Both the position numbers and the translations under genes were made by a program. DNA of 64,000 nucleotides from Nostoc sp. FACHB-892. GTDB lineage: Bacteria; Cyanobacteriota; Cyanobacteriia; Cyanobacteriales; Nostocaceae. Below are positions 16,533 to 25,517 of the stretch, piece by piece. A model generated the notes under the pieces. It had not been told where the DNA came from, searched no databases, and was given only the letters and a program-made list of their open reading frames with translations. Numbering within the stretch: position 1 is the stretch's first letter; the number at the start of each line of letters is the position of its first letter. The DNA is taken from contig NZ_JACJTR010000011.1 of NCBI RefSeq assembly GCF_014698795.1, positions 162,409 through 226,408 on the forward strand, read 5' to 3'.

Positions 16533-16964
16533 ATGAGCCAAACTTTATTCCATCTTGCTTTCCCTGTAACTGACATTGCCAAAACAAAAGCATATTACGT
16601 AGATGGCTTGGGCTGCATTCCTGGGCGTGAAAACCATCACGCCTTGATTCTTAATCTCTATGGTCATCAACTAGTGGCTCACGTCACCAAAGAACCTTTG
16701 ACACCGCAACATACTATATATCCTAGACACTTCGGGCTAATTTTTACCCAAGAACGTGACTGGCAAGACTTACTAGAAAGGGCGCAACAACAGCAGCTAT
16801 TTTTTCGTGAGGAAACCAAAAACCGTTTTGTTGGCTCTCCTCTTGAGCATCGCACTTTCTTTTTAGAAGATCCCTTTTATAACCTCATGGAGTTCAAATA
16901 TTATCGTTACCCAGAGGCAATTTTTGGGAGTTACGAACATACACAAATTGGGGATAGGACTTAA
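16533..16964 (+). CDS. VOC-superfamily (glyoxalase/dioxygenase-like) protein
   Basis: The 143-residue protein shows the paired beta-alpha-beta-beta-beta modules of the VOC fold: FHLAFPVTDIAKTKAYYVDGLGC opens the first (split here as FHLAFPVTD and AYYVDGLGC) and HRTFFLEDPFYNLMEFKYY closes the second. His7, His66 region and the Glu in NLMEFK are plausible metal ligands. Members include glyoxalases, dioxygenases and resistance proteins, so no substrate can be named. It appears monocistronic and converges with the lipase gene. Confidence 0.8.
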   Translation: MSQTLFHLAFPVTDIAKTKAYYVDGLGCIPGRENHHALILNLYGHQLVAHVTKEPLTPQHTIYPRHFGLIFTQERDWQDLLERAQQQQLFFREETKNRFVGSPLEHRTFFLEDPFYNLMEFKYYRYPEAIFGSYEHTQIGDRT

Positions 16965-17013
16965 AAAATTCAAAATAAAAAATACAAGACAAGCGTAATA
17001 AGCACCCTAGCTA

Positions 17014-17646
17014 CTAACTGGATACTTTTTTAAGGAAAGGTAGCTTAATACGCTCTGCTAAAGCTGCTGTTACTACTGCTAAACTCCTGGGGTCTGTTAG
17101 CATCCAAGGGTGTAGAGCAACTGGTACTATGACTTCGCTGCCTACAGACATTTGTGAACTATTTGCTGGGACAATCATCAAATCATAAGGTGTCCAGATA
17201 GATGTAAAATTTAGCTGCCCCAATACTACAGCATCAGAATTTAAATCTTTGAGAAAAATGCTGTCGGGGCGCATTTGTAAACAACCAGGACGCCGGGAAC
17301 CATAAGCAACCACAGTTCCATTATGGGGTGAAGAGATTGTGATAAACCTCTGCACGCGGTTAATTCCTCCCAGTCGCTGGACATAGTAACGGCTCACAAT
17401 TCCTCCCATACTGAAGCCTACTAAATCCAGGTGTTGTTCTGGCGCAAAGGTAGCTGTAACATAATCTGCTACTTGCTTTGCCAACTCATCAAGACCCACA
17501 TCGCCATTATTAGGCACGAGATTTAGGGAATGTACAGACCAACCCTGTAGTCTTAACTGAGCCGCCATTTTATGGAAAACTGCCTCTGTGTCGTCAATAC
17601 CGTGGATTAACAAAACGGGATTGCGTTGTTGATTTTCAATGTTCAT
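17014..17646 (-). CDS. Lipase-like alpha/beta hydrolase
   Basis: The 210-residue protein has the oxyanion loop VLLIHGIDDTEAVF, the nucleophile elbow GFSMGG (Ser) followed by IVSRYYVQRLGG, and ISSPHNGT, as in PGAP1/triacylglycerol-lipase-like hydrolases. A His near the C-terminus (VALHPWMLTD) could complete the triad. No signal peptide is seen. Substrate is unknown; the likely reaction is ester hydrolysis of lipids. Confidence 0.85.
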   Translation of the reverse strand: MNIENQQRNPVLLIHGIDDTEAVFHKMAAQLRLQGWSVHSLNLVPNNGDVGLDELAKQVADYVTATFAPEQHLDLVGFSMGGIVSRYYVQRLGGINRVQRFITISSPHNGTVVAYGSRRPGCLQMRPDSIFLKDLNSDAVVLGQLNFTSIWTPYDLMIVPANSSQMSVGSEVIVPVALHPWMLTDPRSLAVVTAALAERIKLPFLKKVSS

Positions 17647-18155
17647 TTACAAAATCTAGCTGAATTAAAAGGTGTATTTCAATTTCGTAGGTACTACTGC
17701 TCTACAAACTGAAGTTGTTGCTTTTCAGATTCTTTAAAAGAGATTTTTGCAAAACTGAACTGCTCTCAAAGCTAGTTCGTATAAAATTTAACTTATAACT
17801 ATCACTATTAACCAACAGGCTATGACACTCCTTCCACTGGTTGAAAGTAAACCACTTGCTTTTCTCTAATCAATAATTTCAAACAAAGAAATGTTAATTT
17901 TTGTTAAGCTCGCTTTCAGAATCTTGCTCTTAGTTACAGTAAAATTTAATAATTAGTTCTCGTGTATGCAGGTCGCAAGTGCTTGCAAAAAAACATTTGC
18001 CCTGTGGTTTTACTAGAATGTTGATTAAGCACAAACCTATAACGGTTGTCACCTTGATGGGGTGGCACAAAGCAAAAAATGTAACATTTTGTCGTAATTT
18101 TTAACAATTACGGTTGATTTTCAAATATAAAAGGTAAAAGGCAGGAGTAATTGTA
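17647..18155. other. Long leader region of the 173-residue gene
   Basis: About 500 bases without a supported gene. It contains CGTAATTTTTAACAATTACG (18092-18111), an inverted repeat 60 bases before the downstream gene, and AT-rich promoter-like DNA. I found no known riboswitch or sRNA signature. Confidence 0.45.
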
Positions 18156-18677
18156 ATGGATTTTATCAAAAACTTAATTTCGGGTATTTTGAGTTTTGTT
18201 ACCGGACTGTTACGAGGGAAGAAAAGCAACGGCTATTTCTTGGAATTGGATGAAGCCAAAGATGCTGCTAAGGATGCTGCTAAAGAGGTAGCATCGAACG
18301 CAAAGAAGGTAGCAGAGACAGTTTCATCGAATGCTAAAAAAGTAACGGGAACAGCTGCACCAGAAGCAGCAGAAGCATCCAAGCCAGCTTCATTGAACGG
18401 AACAAAAACCGCCGCAGCTAAAACTAAAGAAAAACCAGCTAAAAATCCTAAACCAGCCGATGTTACGTTAGTGCAGACTGCTGAGGGTCTTAAAGTTGAA
18501 CCTGGCAAAAAGGCAAAAGCCGCAGCAGCCAAAGTCCTCAAAGAGGAGCCAAAGGAAACTACCTTTGCGCCTAAATATCTCGCTCCTTCAGCGACTAGCT
18601 CTAATGGTCGTCGCCGTCCAGGGGCGAATATGAGCGCTTATTTAGATATGGCACGTCAGGTTAAAACCCCTGGTTAA
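18156..18677 (+). CDS. Conserved low-complexity protein with amphipathic N-terminus
   Basis: The 173-residue protein starts MDFIKNLISGILSFVTGLLR, a strongly amphipathic helix able to sit on a membrane. An Ala/Lys-rich region follows (about residues 30-135), resembling LEA- or histone-H1-like repeats (KDAAKDAAKEVASNAKK). The C-terminus ends in an ordered-looking RRRPGANMSAYLDMARQ motif. AGGAG precedes the ATG by nine bases. I do not recognise a function; membrane association and nucleic-acid binding are both possible. Confidence 0.7.
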   Translation: MDFIKNLISGILSFVTGLLRGKKSNGYFLELDEAKDAAKDAAKEVASNAKKVAETVSSNAKKVTGTAAPEAAEASKPASLNGTKTAAAKTKEKPAKNPKPADVTLVQTAEGLKVEPGKKAKAAAAKVLKEEPKETTFAPKYLAPSATSSNGRRRPGANMSAYLDMARQVKTPG

Positions 18678-18682
18678 ATCAC

Positions 18683-18706
18683 AGAGACGCGAAATTTCGC
18701 GTCTCT
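18683..18706 (+). terminator. Perfect palindrome after the 173-residue gene
   Basis: AGAGACGCGAAA and TTTCGCGTCTCT are exact reverse complements six bases after the stop. It belongs to the GAGACGCGAT repeat family and may act as a terminator or mRNA 3' end, although no T run follows. Confidence 0.65.
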
Positions 18707-18755
18707 ATACTACTGATGAGTTAAATGTGAATACGCAGTATTAAGACAAGTTTAC

Positions 18756-18826
18756 CAGTTGTAGATGGAGGAACTCTCCAAATTAGGAGCGATCGCTTAA
18801 TTTTCTCTACTACAACTGCATTTTTT
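18756..18826 (+). terminator. Long-armed hairpin with T run
   Basis: CAGTTGTAGATGGAG pairs with CTCTACTACAACTG (one bulge) around a 34-base loop that contains a HIP1 octamer. The stem is followed by CATTTTTT, so it can terminate plus-strand transcription. Confidence 0.6.
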
Positions 18827-18855
18827 AGGTTTGGATTAGATAATTTCTTGTCTAA

Positions 18856-19929
18856 CTAATCGGCATCTTTAACAAACACTAATCCACTATATAAATGAAA
18901 AGCTGAGTCCCAATTAGTCTGTTCCCTGCGAAATAGATAAATGTAAGATTTGATATGACCCAGCATTTCTGTTTGATCTAATATTGTATCTGCAAACGAT
19001 GTGAAATCTGACCAAATTTTTACTTTAGGTAATTGCTGGTCAATCCAACTCGATAAACTATTCCAATTAATTCTGATTGTATTTTGGCTAGCTTGGGGAA
19101 TGATTTTTAAACCTTGCTGAAATTCATAGCAGTTATCATCAAATCGGAGAATGCAACGTCTAGCAGGTAGGTGTAAATCACAAAACTGTGCATAGTCTTG
19201 TGTTTGAGTTTTCCTTTCTAGTTTACCGCGCACGTCAATATCTACCACTTCCTCAAAAATCGGCAACAGTCCCACTACTCTTGCTGTGACTTCTGACCAG
19301 TCAAAGGTGAGAGAACCGAGTTGATTTTTCTCATTACGGCAAACAACAGTAGCTTGTAAGGTAGATTCTTGAAAATGTTTAACTTGATAAACTTGAATCT
19401 GCTGAATTTGAGCTATTGTTGCCCAAAAGCAAGGAATGCCAGCCTGCTGTAACTGTTTCCCGTAAAATTGTAGTTCTCCTACTTGGCCAGTGCGGTACAA
19501 CCTCCAGCCACGACTTGGTAGTAACAGCCGTGCAGTGTAAGGGTCTAGCTGCATGATCTGGGCAAATTTTCGAGACGCTTCTGTTTTTAGTTCGTTACTA
19601 AGTGGCTCTAAAACTAGTACGCCAAGTTCGGTGTTATTCCCTTCGGCTGTAGCTTGGGAAATAGCTCTTTGTCTTTCTTCTAGTTCAATTTCTTGTAGCC
19701 GTCGCAAACCTTGCCGTGCGAGCGTCACTATTCTAGTATTCCTCGTATCTCGCAGCAGTTGCCGATAAACTTTTTCCGCATCCTGACGCTTTTCAGATAC
19801 TTCATGCAACCGACCAAGATAATATTGTACCCAAGGATGTTCTGGCGATTCTGTTAGCAGCTGTTTCAGTAATTTAGCAGCTGTTTGATAATCTTTATGC
19901 TCAAAGGCGATCGCAACTTGCTCAATCAT
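18856..19929 (-). CDS. TPR-containing conserved cyanobacterial protein
   Basis: The 357-residue protein begins with about two TPR-like helical pairs (residues 5-75, AFEHKDYQTAAKLLKQLLTE and HPWVQYYLGRLHEVSEK). A mixed region of about 260 residues follows, with no catalytic motif that I can identify. The central part, DPYTARLLLPSRGWRLYRTG, is likely conserved. The ATG at 19929 is preferred over a GTG one codon upstream. It lies 68 bases downstream of rsmE on the same strand, so an operon is possible. Function is unknown. Confidence 0.75.
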   Translation of the reverse strand: MIEQVAIAFEHKDYQTAAKLLKQLLTESPEHPWVQYYLGRLHEVSEKRQDAEKVYRQLLRDTRNTRIVTLARQGLRRLQEIELEERQRAISQATAEGNNTELGVLVLEPLSNELKTEASRKFAQIMQLDPYTARLLLPSRGWRLYRTGQVGELQFYGKQLQQAGIPCFWATIAQIQQIQVYQVKHFQESTLQATVVCRNEKNQLGSLTFDWSEVTARVVGLLPIFEEVVDIDVRGKLERKTQTQDYAQFCDLHLPARRCILRFDDNCYEFQQGLKIIPQASQNTIRINWNSLSSWIDQQLPKVKIWSDFTSFADTILDQTEMLGHIKSYIYLFRREQTNWDSAFHLYSGLVFVKDAD

Positions 19930-19997
19930 CACTTACTTTAAATACACGCTGGAGTGATGTCTCATGCAAAATATGTTTTGCGTGAGCTATAAATCAT

Positions 19998-20771
19998 TTA
20001 TACTTCACAACTTGCGGTAATTAAGGATAATGCTACTACTGGGGCTGTAACTGCTCTCAGGATACGGCGACCAAGGGAAACAGGTTGAAATCCAAATGCG
20101 ATCGCATTCTCGATTTCTTGTGTTGTCCATCCTCCCTCTGGCCCAGTAACAATGACAATCGTTTCTTGTCCTATGTCATTTGTCCTTTGTCCTTTGTACT
20201 GTAAGCAATCTTTTAAATGGGGAAACTCACCACGTGCTTCACAGATATATTGTTGACTGTTTACAAATGACATAGGCGCTTCGCCTTCCCGCAAGGTATG
20301 ACTAGTGACTAATGACAAACCCATATTAAAAGTGACAGGCTCTAAAATTGTTGGTACAAAAGAGCGCTCTGATTGTTCAGCGGCTTCCGCAGCGATGCGC
20401 CGCCAGCGTTCGAGCTTTTGAGGACTAGGATGAAGTAAAGTGCGATCGCTCAACACTGGTGCAATACAAGTTACTCCCAACTCTGTACAACACCGCACCA
20501 CTTCATCAAATCCATTACCTTTGGGTAAAGCTATCATCAGCGTAATTGATACAGGTAATTCAGTTTCTACTAAAAGCGCTTCTAAAACCTGTGCTTGTTC
20601 CCCTGCTAGCTGTGATAACCACCATTTTCCTTTACCATCCATTGCAATAAAGCGATCGCCTTCACGCAAGCGCAACACCCGCCCTAAATAATGCTGTTGT
20701 TCTTTTGTAAGTAAAATTTGCCCTTGCTGGAGTTGGGAGGGTGCGATCGCAATTCTTTGCAGTTGAGACAT
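19998..20771 (-). CDS. rsmE: 16S rRNA (uracil1498-N3)-methyltransferase
   Basis: The 257-residue protein has an N-terminal PUA-like domain (QQHYLGRVLRLREGD) and the SPOUT methyltransferase domain with the C-terminal knot motifs VIVTGPEGGWTTQEIE and SLGRRILRAVTAPVVALS. It methylates U1498 of 16S rRNA using SAM. The middle (about residues 149-205) contains two stretches, SLVTSHTLREGEAPMSFVN and QYKGQRTNDIGQE, whose DNA is made of GTCATTT-type heptamers and another Nostoc repeat. These are extra to the family core and lie where a variable loop occurs, so activity may be retained. Confidence 0.92.
   Translation of the reverse strand: MSQLQRIAIAPSQLQQGQILLTKEQQHYLGRVLRLREGDRFIAMDGKGKWWLSQLAGEQAQVLEALLVETELPVSITLMIALPKGNGFDEVVRCCTELGVTCIAPVLSDRTLLHPSPQKLERWRRIAAEAAEQSERSFVPTILEPVTFNMGLSLVTSHTLREGEAPMSFVNSQQYICEARGEFPHLKDCLQYKGQRTNDIGQETIVIVTGPEGGWTTQEIENAIAFGFQPVSLGRRILRAVTAPVVALSLITASCEV
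20155..20325. repeat. Heptamer-type repeats inside rsmE
   Basis: ATGTCATTTGTCCTTTGTCC (20175-20194) and GTATGACTAGTGACTAATGA (20297-20316), together with GCGCTTCGCCTTCCCGCAAG, are typical intergenic repeat units but are read through in frame here. Confidence 0.7.
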
Positions 20772-20776
20772 TTTTC

Positions 20777-20962
20777 TTAATAAATTATTGTCTTGCTGTA
20801 GAGAACAAAACCTTCAATTAGACGGTTTGAGTTCTCATACGGCATTAACGGAGTCATAATTTCTACTATTCCGTTGTCATAAGCTAGCCTTTTATTTCGC
20901 TCACATCCCATATCTGCCAGCATAGCTTTGAATGTTTGCCGCTGATGTTTTGCACCACATCC
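20777..20962 (-). pseudogene. Uma2-family endonuclease remnant
   Basis: A frame with no good start translates to RQTFKAMLADMGCERNKRLA followed by YDNGIVEIMTPLMPYE and stops at 20777. This matches the N-terminal part of the Uma2 (DUF820) restriction-endonuclease-like family that is abundant in cyanobacteria, but the catalytic second half is missing. The stop lies six bases before the rsmE start on the same strand. Confidence 0.6.
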
Positions 20963-21101
20963 CTAGTTTCTGCGAATTTTGCTATTGTTACCATAGTTCA
21001 GTTTTCGTGTGGATGTGTTACCTAACTGTATTAGGACTTACACAAAATAGACACAGATAAATCCATCTGTGTCTATCTGTAGTTATCTTAAACTTTTCGG
21101 C

Positions 21102-23018
21102 TTACGAAAGATTCTGAAAGTAAGCTTCTAGAGCTTCAGTCACCAACTGAGTCATCGGCTTCCCTTGGCTTTCTGCTACTTCTTTCAATTTGCCATAAAC
21201 CTCTTCTTTCAAATTTACCCGGTGGCGTGATTTGTTTGCACCATTGGCTGTTTGGGGATCGTAGCTGGCAGCAAACTCGCGGATGGCATCAAAACCAACG
21301 CGATCGCAAAAATCACCAAATTTTTCTTTCGATTTCCGAGATTTCTTAAAGTAAACAAAAATCGGCTCTAAGAAGATTTCTAAGTCATTGTGATGCAGCT
21401 TATCTATGTAAGGTTGCGCCAGTCGAGTCTGATTTGGCGAACCCCCTAACCATAATTGGTAAGATTCTGGAGCGCTACCGACAAAGCCCAATTCTGCCAA
21501 GTAGGGACGAGCGCAACCGTTGGGGCATCCTGTCATCCTCACCACAAAATGCTCCTTTTGTAAACCGACTTTATCTAATAGAGCGCGAACCCGCTCTAAA
21601 ATACCCGGTATTGCTCGTTCTGATTCCGTGATTGCCAAGCCGCAAGTGGGCAAAGCCGGACAAGCCATTGCATACCGCACTAAAGGTTCGATTTTTTTCG
21701 GGTCGTCTCCGACACCGTGACGGCTGAGAATGTCTTGAATCGCTTCCTTGCTATCTGGTTCGATATCGTAAAAAATCAGGTTGTGGTTGGCTGTTAGACG
21801 GATGGGCAAGTTAAACTGCTCGACAATTTCCCGCAAAGCGGTTTTCAGTTGAAACGAACCTTCATCTTTGATTCGACCATTGTCAATGGAAATTCCTAAG
21901 AATAGCTTGCCATCACCTTGTTCATTCCAGCCGAGGAAGTCATAATATTTAAACTCTGGCAGTGGTTTGAAAGCTTCGAGTGGTTTACCAAAATATTCTT
22001 CAACTTGGGTGCGGAATTTATCTACACCCCAATCGTTGATTAGATATTTTAATCTGGCATGACGACGGTCAGTGCGATCGCCATAATCTCTCTGGGTAGC
22101 AACAATCGCTTTCACTATGTCGTAAACGTCATCCTTCGCCACATAACCGATGGGGTCTGCTAACCTAGCAAAAGTTTCTTCTTTACCGTGGGTTCTACCT
22201 AAACCACCACCAGCAAAAATATTAAATCCTTCTAATTGCTTCTTTTTATTGGTAATCACTACCAACGTTAGGTCTTGAGAATACAAATCAATCGAATTAT
22301 CCCCTGGCACCGTCACGCAAATTTTGAACTTGCGGGGCATATAGTACGTGCCATAAATCGGTTCTTCGTTGTCATGGATAATTGTGCCATTTCCATTGCG
22401 CTGTCGGGCTGCCTTTACCTCTGGGGCTTCTTCAGCACTAATTGCCTTTTCTCCATCTAGCCAAATTTCGTAATAAGCGCCTGTCTGCGCTGTCAGCAAG
22501 TCAGCAATATTCTGGGCATACTCCCAAGCATACTGATACTCTGGGCGATTCTTAAAGGGGGCTGGTGGTGCCATCACGTTGCGGTTGATGTCACCACAAG
22601 CTCCCAAAGTCGAACCCAAATTTTTGACAATTGTAGCGATCGCTGATTTAAGATTTTTCTTTAAAATTCCGTGCAGTTGGAAACCTTGACGGGTAGTTAC
22701 TCGTAAGGTGTGGTTGCCATACTCATCAGCTATTTTATCTAAAGCTAGATACAGCTGCTGTGGTACTAAACCACCAGGATTTTTTGTCCGCAGCATAAAC
22801 TGGTAATCTTTTTCCTGTCCCTTGGTGCGGTTGTCGCGGTTATCCTGTTGGTAAGAACCGTGATACTTCAAGAGTTGCACCGCATTTTCAGTAAAATGGG
22901 TAGTGTCTTGAAGGATCTCAGTTGCTACAGGTTCACGCAAAAAATTGCTATTTTCCTTGATTCCTTCTAGTTTAGAAGGCTTACGGGTTGCGATGGGGGA
23001 AGGAGCAGATTTAACCAT
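21102..23018 (-). CDS. sir: Ferredoxin-sulfite reductase with C-terminal RHH-like tail
   Basis: The 638-residue enzyme reduces sulfite to sulfide with six electrons from ferredoxin in assimilatory sulfur metabolism. The siroheme-[4Fe-4S] ligands are visible as CPALPTC (C-x5-C) and CPNGC (C-x3-C), and the two ferrite-reductase repeats and siroheme-contact motifs ([27 protein letters not shown]) are intact. The last 44 residues (about 595-638) form a separate module, [20 protein letters not shown] then [13 protein letters not shown], that fits a ribbon-helix-helix DNA-binding fold. Upstream at 23040-23110 is an unusual GC-rich inverted stretch (CCCCGAATCAGCAC, CCCCGGTAATCCGGCCGG). Confidence 0.95.
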   Translation of the reverse strand: MVKSAPSPIATRKPSKLEGIKENSNFLREPVATEILQDTTHFTENAVQLLKYHGSYQQDNRDNRTKGQEKDYQFMLRTKNPGGLVPQQLYLALDKIADEYGNHTLRVTTRQGFQLHGILKKNLKSAIATIVKNLGSTLGACGDINRNVMAPPAPFKNRPEYQYAWEYAQNIADLLTAQTGAYYEIWLDGEKAISAEEAPEVKAARQRNGNGTIIHDNEEPIYGTYYMPRKFKICVTVPGDNSIDLYSQDLTLVVITNKKKQLEGFNIFAGGGLGRTHGKEETFARLADPIGYVAKDDVYDIVKAIVATQRDYGDRTDRRHARLKYLINDWGVDKFRTQVEEYFGKPLEAFKPLPEFKYYDFLGWNEQGDGKLFLGISIDNGRIKDEGSFQLKTALREIVEQFNLPIRLTANHNLIFYDIEPDSKEAIQDILSRHGVGDDPKKIEPLVRYAMACPALPTCGLAITESERAIPGILERVRALLDKVGLQKEHFVVRMTGCPNGCARPYLAELGFVGSAPESYQLWLGGSPNQTRLAQPYIDKLHHNDLEIFLEPIFVYFKKSRKSKEKFGDFCDRVGFDAIREFAASYDPQTANGANKSRHRVNLKEEVYGKLKEVAESQGKPMTQLVTEALEAYFQNLS

Positions 23019-23257
23019 TAGACTTGTATATTATTCTCAATAAAGCATTAGTAGACCCCGAATCAGCACCCTTCGGCTACTTGATCCCCGGTAATCCGGC
23101 CGGAATAATGAGGAATAGTTTAATTTTAGCACGGCAAAAGCAGGCTTTGTCAGTGATGTAACACTTAACAAAACCAGCTTTTTGAAGTAGTGAGTTTTAA
23201 GTGCTGAGTCCTGAGTACTTAAGTAAAGTATAGACTGACTGAGGACTCAATAATCAT

Positions 23258-23797
23258 TTATTTGAAGCGATAGCCTAAACCACCATTGATACTAACAGCA
23301 GGAGTATCGCTATTTTGGTAAGCACCAAGTCCTACTTTGGCGTTAGTGTAGACGAGGAAATTGTTAGCAACTTCCGATTCAATACCAGCACCTAACACAA
23401 CTGAATCTTTGTTACCTATGGGAGTTGGTGAGCCATCTTTCTCTACAAAAGAATAACCACCAGTTAAATAGGCATTAGTTCTATTAGCGATAGGCACATC
23501 CACAGAAACTTCTGGAATAATAGCACTTGTCTTATCACTCCAAAGGACATTACCGCGTGCAGAAAACGGGGTAGTTCCTAATTTCACGCGACCTGTGACA
23601 TTACCACCAAATGTGGCATCATCGTTGATACCTTGTCCGCCACTAGTAACGCCACCTGCAACACCAGCACCAATATAGCTAGCATCAGTACCTTTTTTGG
23701 TTTCAGCAGAAGCTTGACTTGCTGATAGAAGAAAAGGAGCAACTATTAAGGAAGACAATGCAGAAATTGTCACTAAAGATTTGAGTAGGCGTTTCAT
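23258..23797 (-). CDS. Secreted or outer-membrane beta-rich protein
   Basis: The 179-residue protein has a clear Sec signal peptide (MKRLLKSLVTISALSSLIVA, with cleavage expected after ASQASA, about residues 30-32). The mature part is Gly/Thr/Asn-rich with alternating beta strands ending INGGLGYRFK, consistent with a small beta barrel or periplasmic beta protein. The start is the ATG at 23797; the longer frame from a TTG would spoil the signal peptide. I do not recognise the family. Confidence 0.7.
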   Translation of the reverse strand: MKRLLKSLVTISALSSLIVAPFLLSASQASAETKKGTDASYIGAGVAGGVTSGGQGINDDATFGGNVTGRVKLGTTPFSARGNVLWSDKTSAIIPEVSVDVPIANRTNAYLTGGYSFVEKDGSPTPIGNKDSVVLGAGIESEVANNFLVYTNAKVGLGAYQNSDTPAVSINGGLGYRFK

Positions 23798-23809
23798 AAT
23801 TGTGTCCAA

Positions 23810-24188
23810 AATTTGTATTTTTTACTTATATAATTAAGGTCGAAAATCGTATAAGAATGTTCCAAATGTTTCCCAGATTTTATTAAATGAATGTTGCCGT
23901 TGATGCATAAAGTTTACAGCTAACTATCCCTGAGAATAATAAATTAGCTGTTATAATTAGATTCAACGTCTTTTAATCCGGGTTCTTTGTTCCAAGAATA
24001 GACGCTTTTAAAACTGGCACAATATTAGGAACTAAAACTAAGCCGGGATATGGTGAATAAAATACCCAATTAACATTTTTGCGGAGCTTTTCACATAGGA
24101 TGAAAAATTAGGCTGTAGCATTCGTTGCAACAAGCTATAGAAGGAATATATAAAGTTAATTTTGAGCAATTATTGTGGAGATTGAATA
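23810..24188. other. Divergent promoter region
   Basis: AT-rich gap between divergent genes. The arms ACAGCTAA (23916) and TTAGCTGT (23944) form a spaced inverted repeat that could be an operator or chance. Nothing else is supported. Confidence 0.35.
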
Positions 24189-25130
24189 ATGCTAACCGCT
24201 GCAAAAACGTTATCTGGTTTGATGGGTTTATGTGTCGGTGATGCATTGGGTGTGCCGGTGGAGTTTACTAGCCGTGCTGAACGAGAAAAATCTCCAGTGA
24301 CAACGATGCAGGGTTATGGCACATGGAATCAACCACCAGGAACTTGGTCAGATGATAGTTCCTTAAGCTTTTGCTTGGCAGAATGCCTTTGTAGGGGGTA
24401 TTCGTTGGATGCTATAGCTAATTCCTTCTGGCGCTGGTACAAGGAGGCTTACTGGACTCCCCGTGGCGATGTCTTTGATATTGGTCAAACTACCCACACA
24501 GCAATTATGCGCCTGAAACAGGGAGTTGTTCCCCATCAGGCGGGTGGAAAGGTTGAAAATAGTAATGGTAACGGTTCTTTAATGAGAATTTTGCCGATGG
24601 CTTATTGTCACAGAAACTTAACTTTAAGCGAACTGCTAGCGCGGGTGCATGATGTTTCGGCAATTACTCATGCTCATGCGCGATCGCAGATGGCCTGTGG
24701 CATTTATATTAGTATTGCAGTGGCGCTCTTGGAAGGGGCTGACCTGCAAACAGCTTATTTACAAGCACTGCAAGATATCCAAACAATTTATTCTGTCCGA
24801 GAATTTTTGTTAGAAAAGCCCCATTTTGGCAGAATTTTCAGTGGTGAGATTGCGAAGCTACCAGTGGAAGAGATTAATTCTGGTGGCTATGTGATTGATA
24901 CCTTAGAATCATCCCTGTGGTGTTTACTAAATAGCTCGTCCTATTCTGAGGCGGTGCTGAAAGCTGTTAACTTAGGTGGAGATACCGATACTACTGCCGC
25001 CGTCACTGGTGGGTTAGCAGGAATTTATTACGGCGTGGAAAATATTCCCAAACAATGGATGAACCAAATTGCTCGTAGACAAGACATTATCTACTTGGCA
25101 GAGCGTTTTGCAAGGGCTGTTTACGCTTAG
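24189..25130 (+). CDS. ADP-ribosylglycohydrolase family protein
   Basis: The 313-residue all-helical protein carries the DraG/ARH metal-site motifs: GLCVGDALGVPVEF near the start, TWSDDSSLSFCLAE, NGNGSLMRILPMA and the C-terminal GGDTDTTAAVTGGLAG. The family removes ADP-ribose from proteins (for example dinitrogenase reductase) or from small molecules using two Mg ions. The substrate here is unknown, and no ADP-ribosyltransferase gene is nearby. GGAG lies eight bases before the ATG. Confidence 0.9.
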   Translation: MLTAAKTLSGLMGLCVGDALGVPVEFTSRAEREKSPVTTMQGYGTWNQPPGTWSDDSSLSFCLAECLCRGYSLDAIANSFWRWYKEAYWTPRGDVFDIGQTTHTAIMRLKQGVVPHQAGGKVENSNGNGSLMRILPMAYCHRNLTLSELLARVHDVSAITHAHARSQMACGIYISIAVALLEGADLQTAYLQALQDIQTIYSVREFLLEKPHFGRIFSGEIAKLPVEEINSGGYVIDTLESSLWCLLNSSSYSEAVLKAVNLGGDTDTTAAVTGGLAGIYYGVENIPKQWMNQIARRQDIIYLAERFARAVYA

Positions 25131-25179
25131 AGTTATTAGTTAAAAGTAAAGAGTGAGGAGTTATGAAAATCCTAAATCT

Positions 25180-25512
25180 TCACTCTTTATTTTTAACTTG
25201 TTGAGAAATCCACTGCAAGTAGGCTTGAGAACCGGCAACAATTGGTAAAGCAATAATTTCTGGCATTTCATAGGAGTGCAATTCCTTAATTTTGCCCTCC
25301 ATTGCCGGAAATTGCGCCAAATCAGTTTTAATCACTAATTGCCATTCTTGCTCTTTATGCAGTTCCCCTTGCCAGGTATAAATTGAATGAATTGGTAACA
25401 GACTGACACAAGCTGCGAGTTTAGCTTCCACAAGGGCATTAGCAATTGCTTCTGCCTCCTGCATATTGCCAGCCGTTACCAATACCACACCATAGCCAGC
25501 AGGTGTTTCCAT
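25180..25512 (-). CDS. cutA: Divalent-cation tolerance protein CutA
   Basis: The 110-residue protein matches CutA1: VLVTAGNMQEAEAIANALVE, LAACVSLLPIHSIYTWQGEL, EEQEW-like KEQEWQLVIKT and SYEMPEIIALPI. CutA forms stable ferredoxin-like trimers linked to metal tolerance. It lies only five bases downstream of the HTH protein gene on the same strand, so they probably share a transcript. Confidence 0.93.
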   Translation of the reverse strand: METPAGYGVVLVTAGNMQEAEAIANALVEAKLAACVSLLPIHSIYTWQGELHKEQEWQLVIKTDLAQFPAMEGKIKELHSYEMPEIIALPIVAGSQAYLQWISQQVKNKE

Positions 25513-25517
25513 AACTT

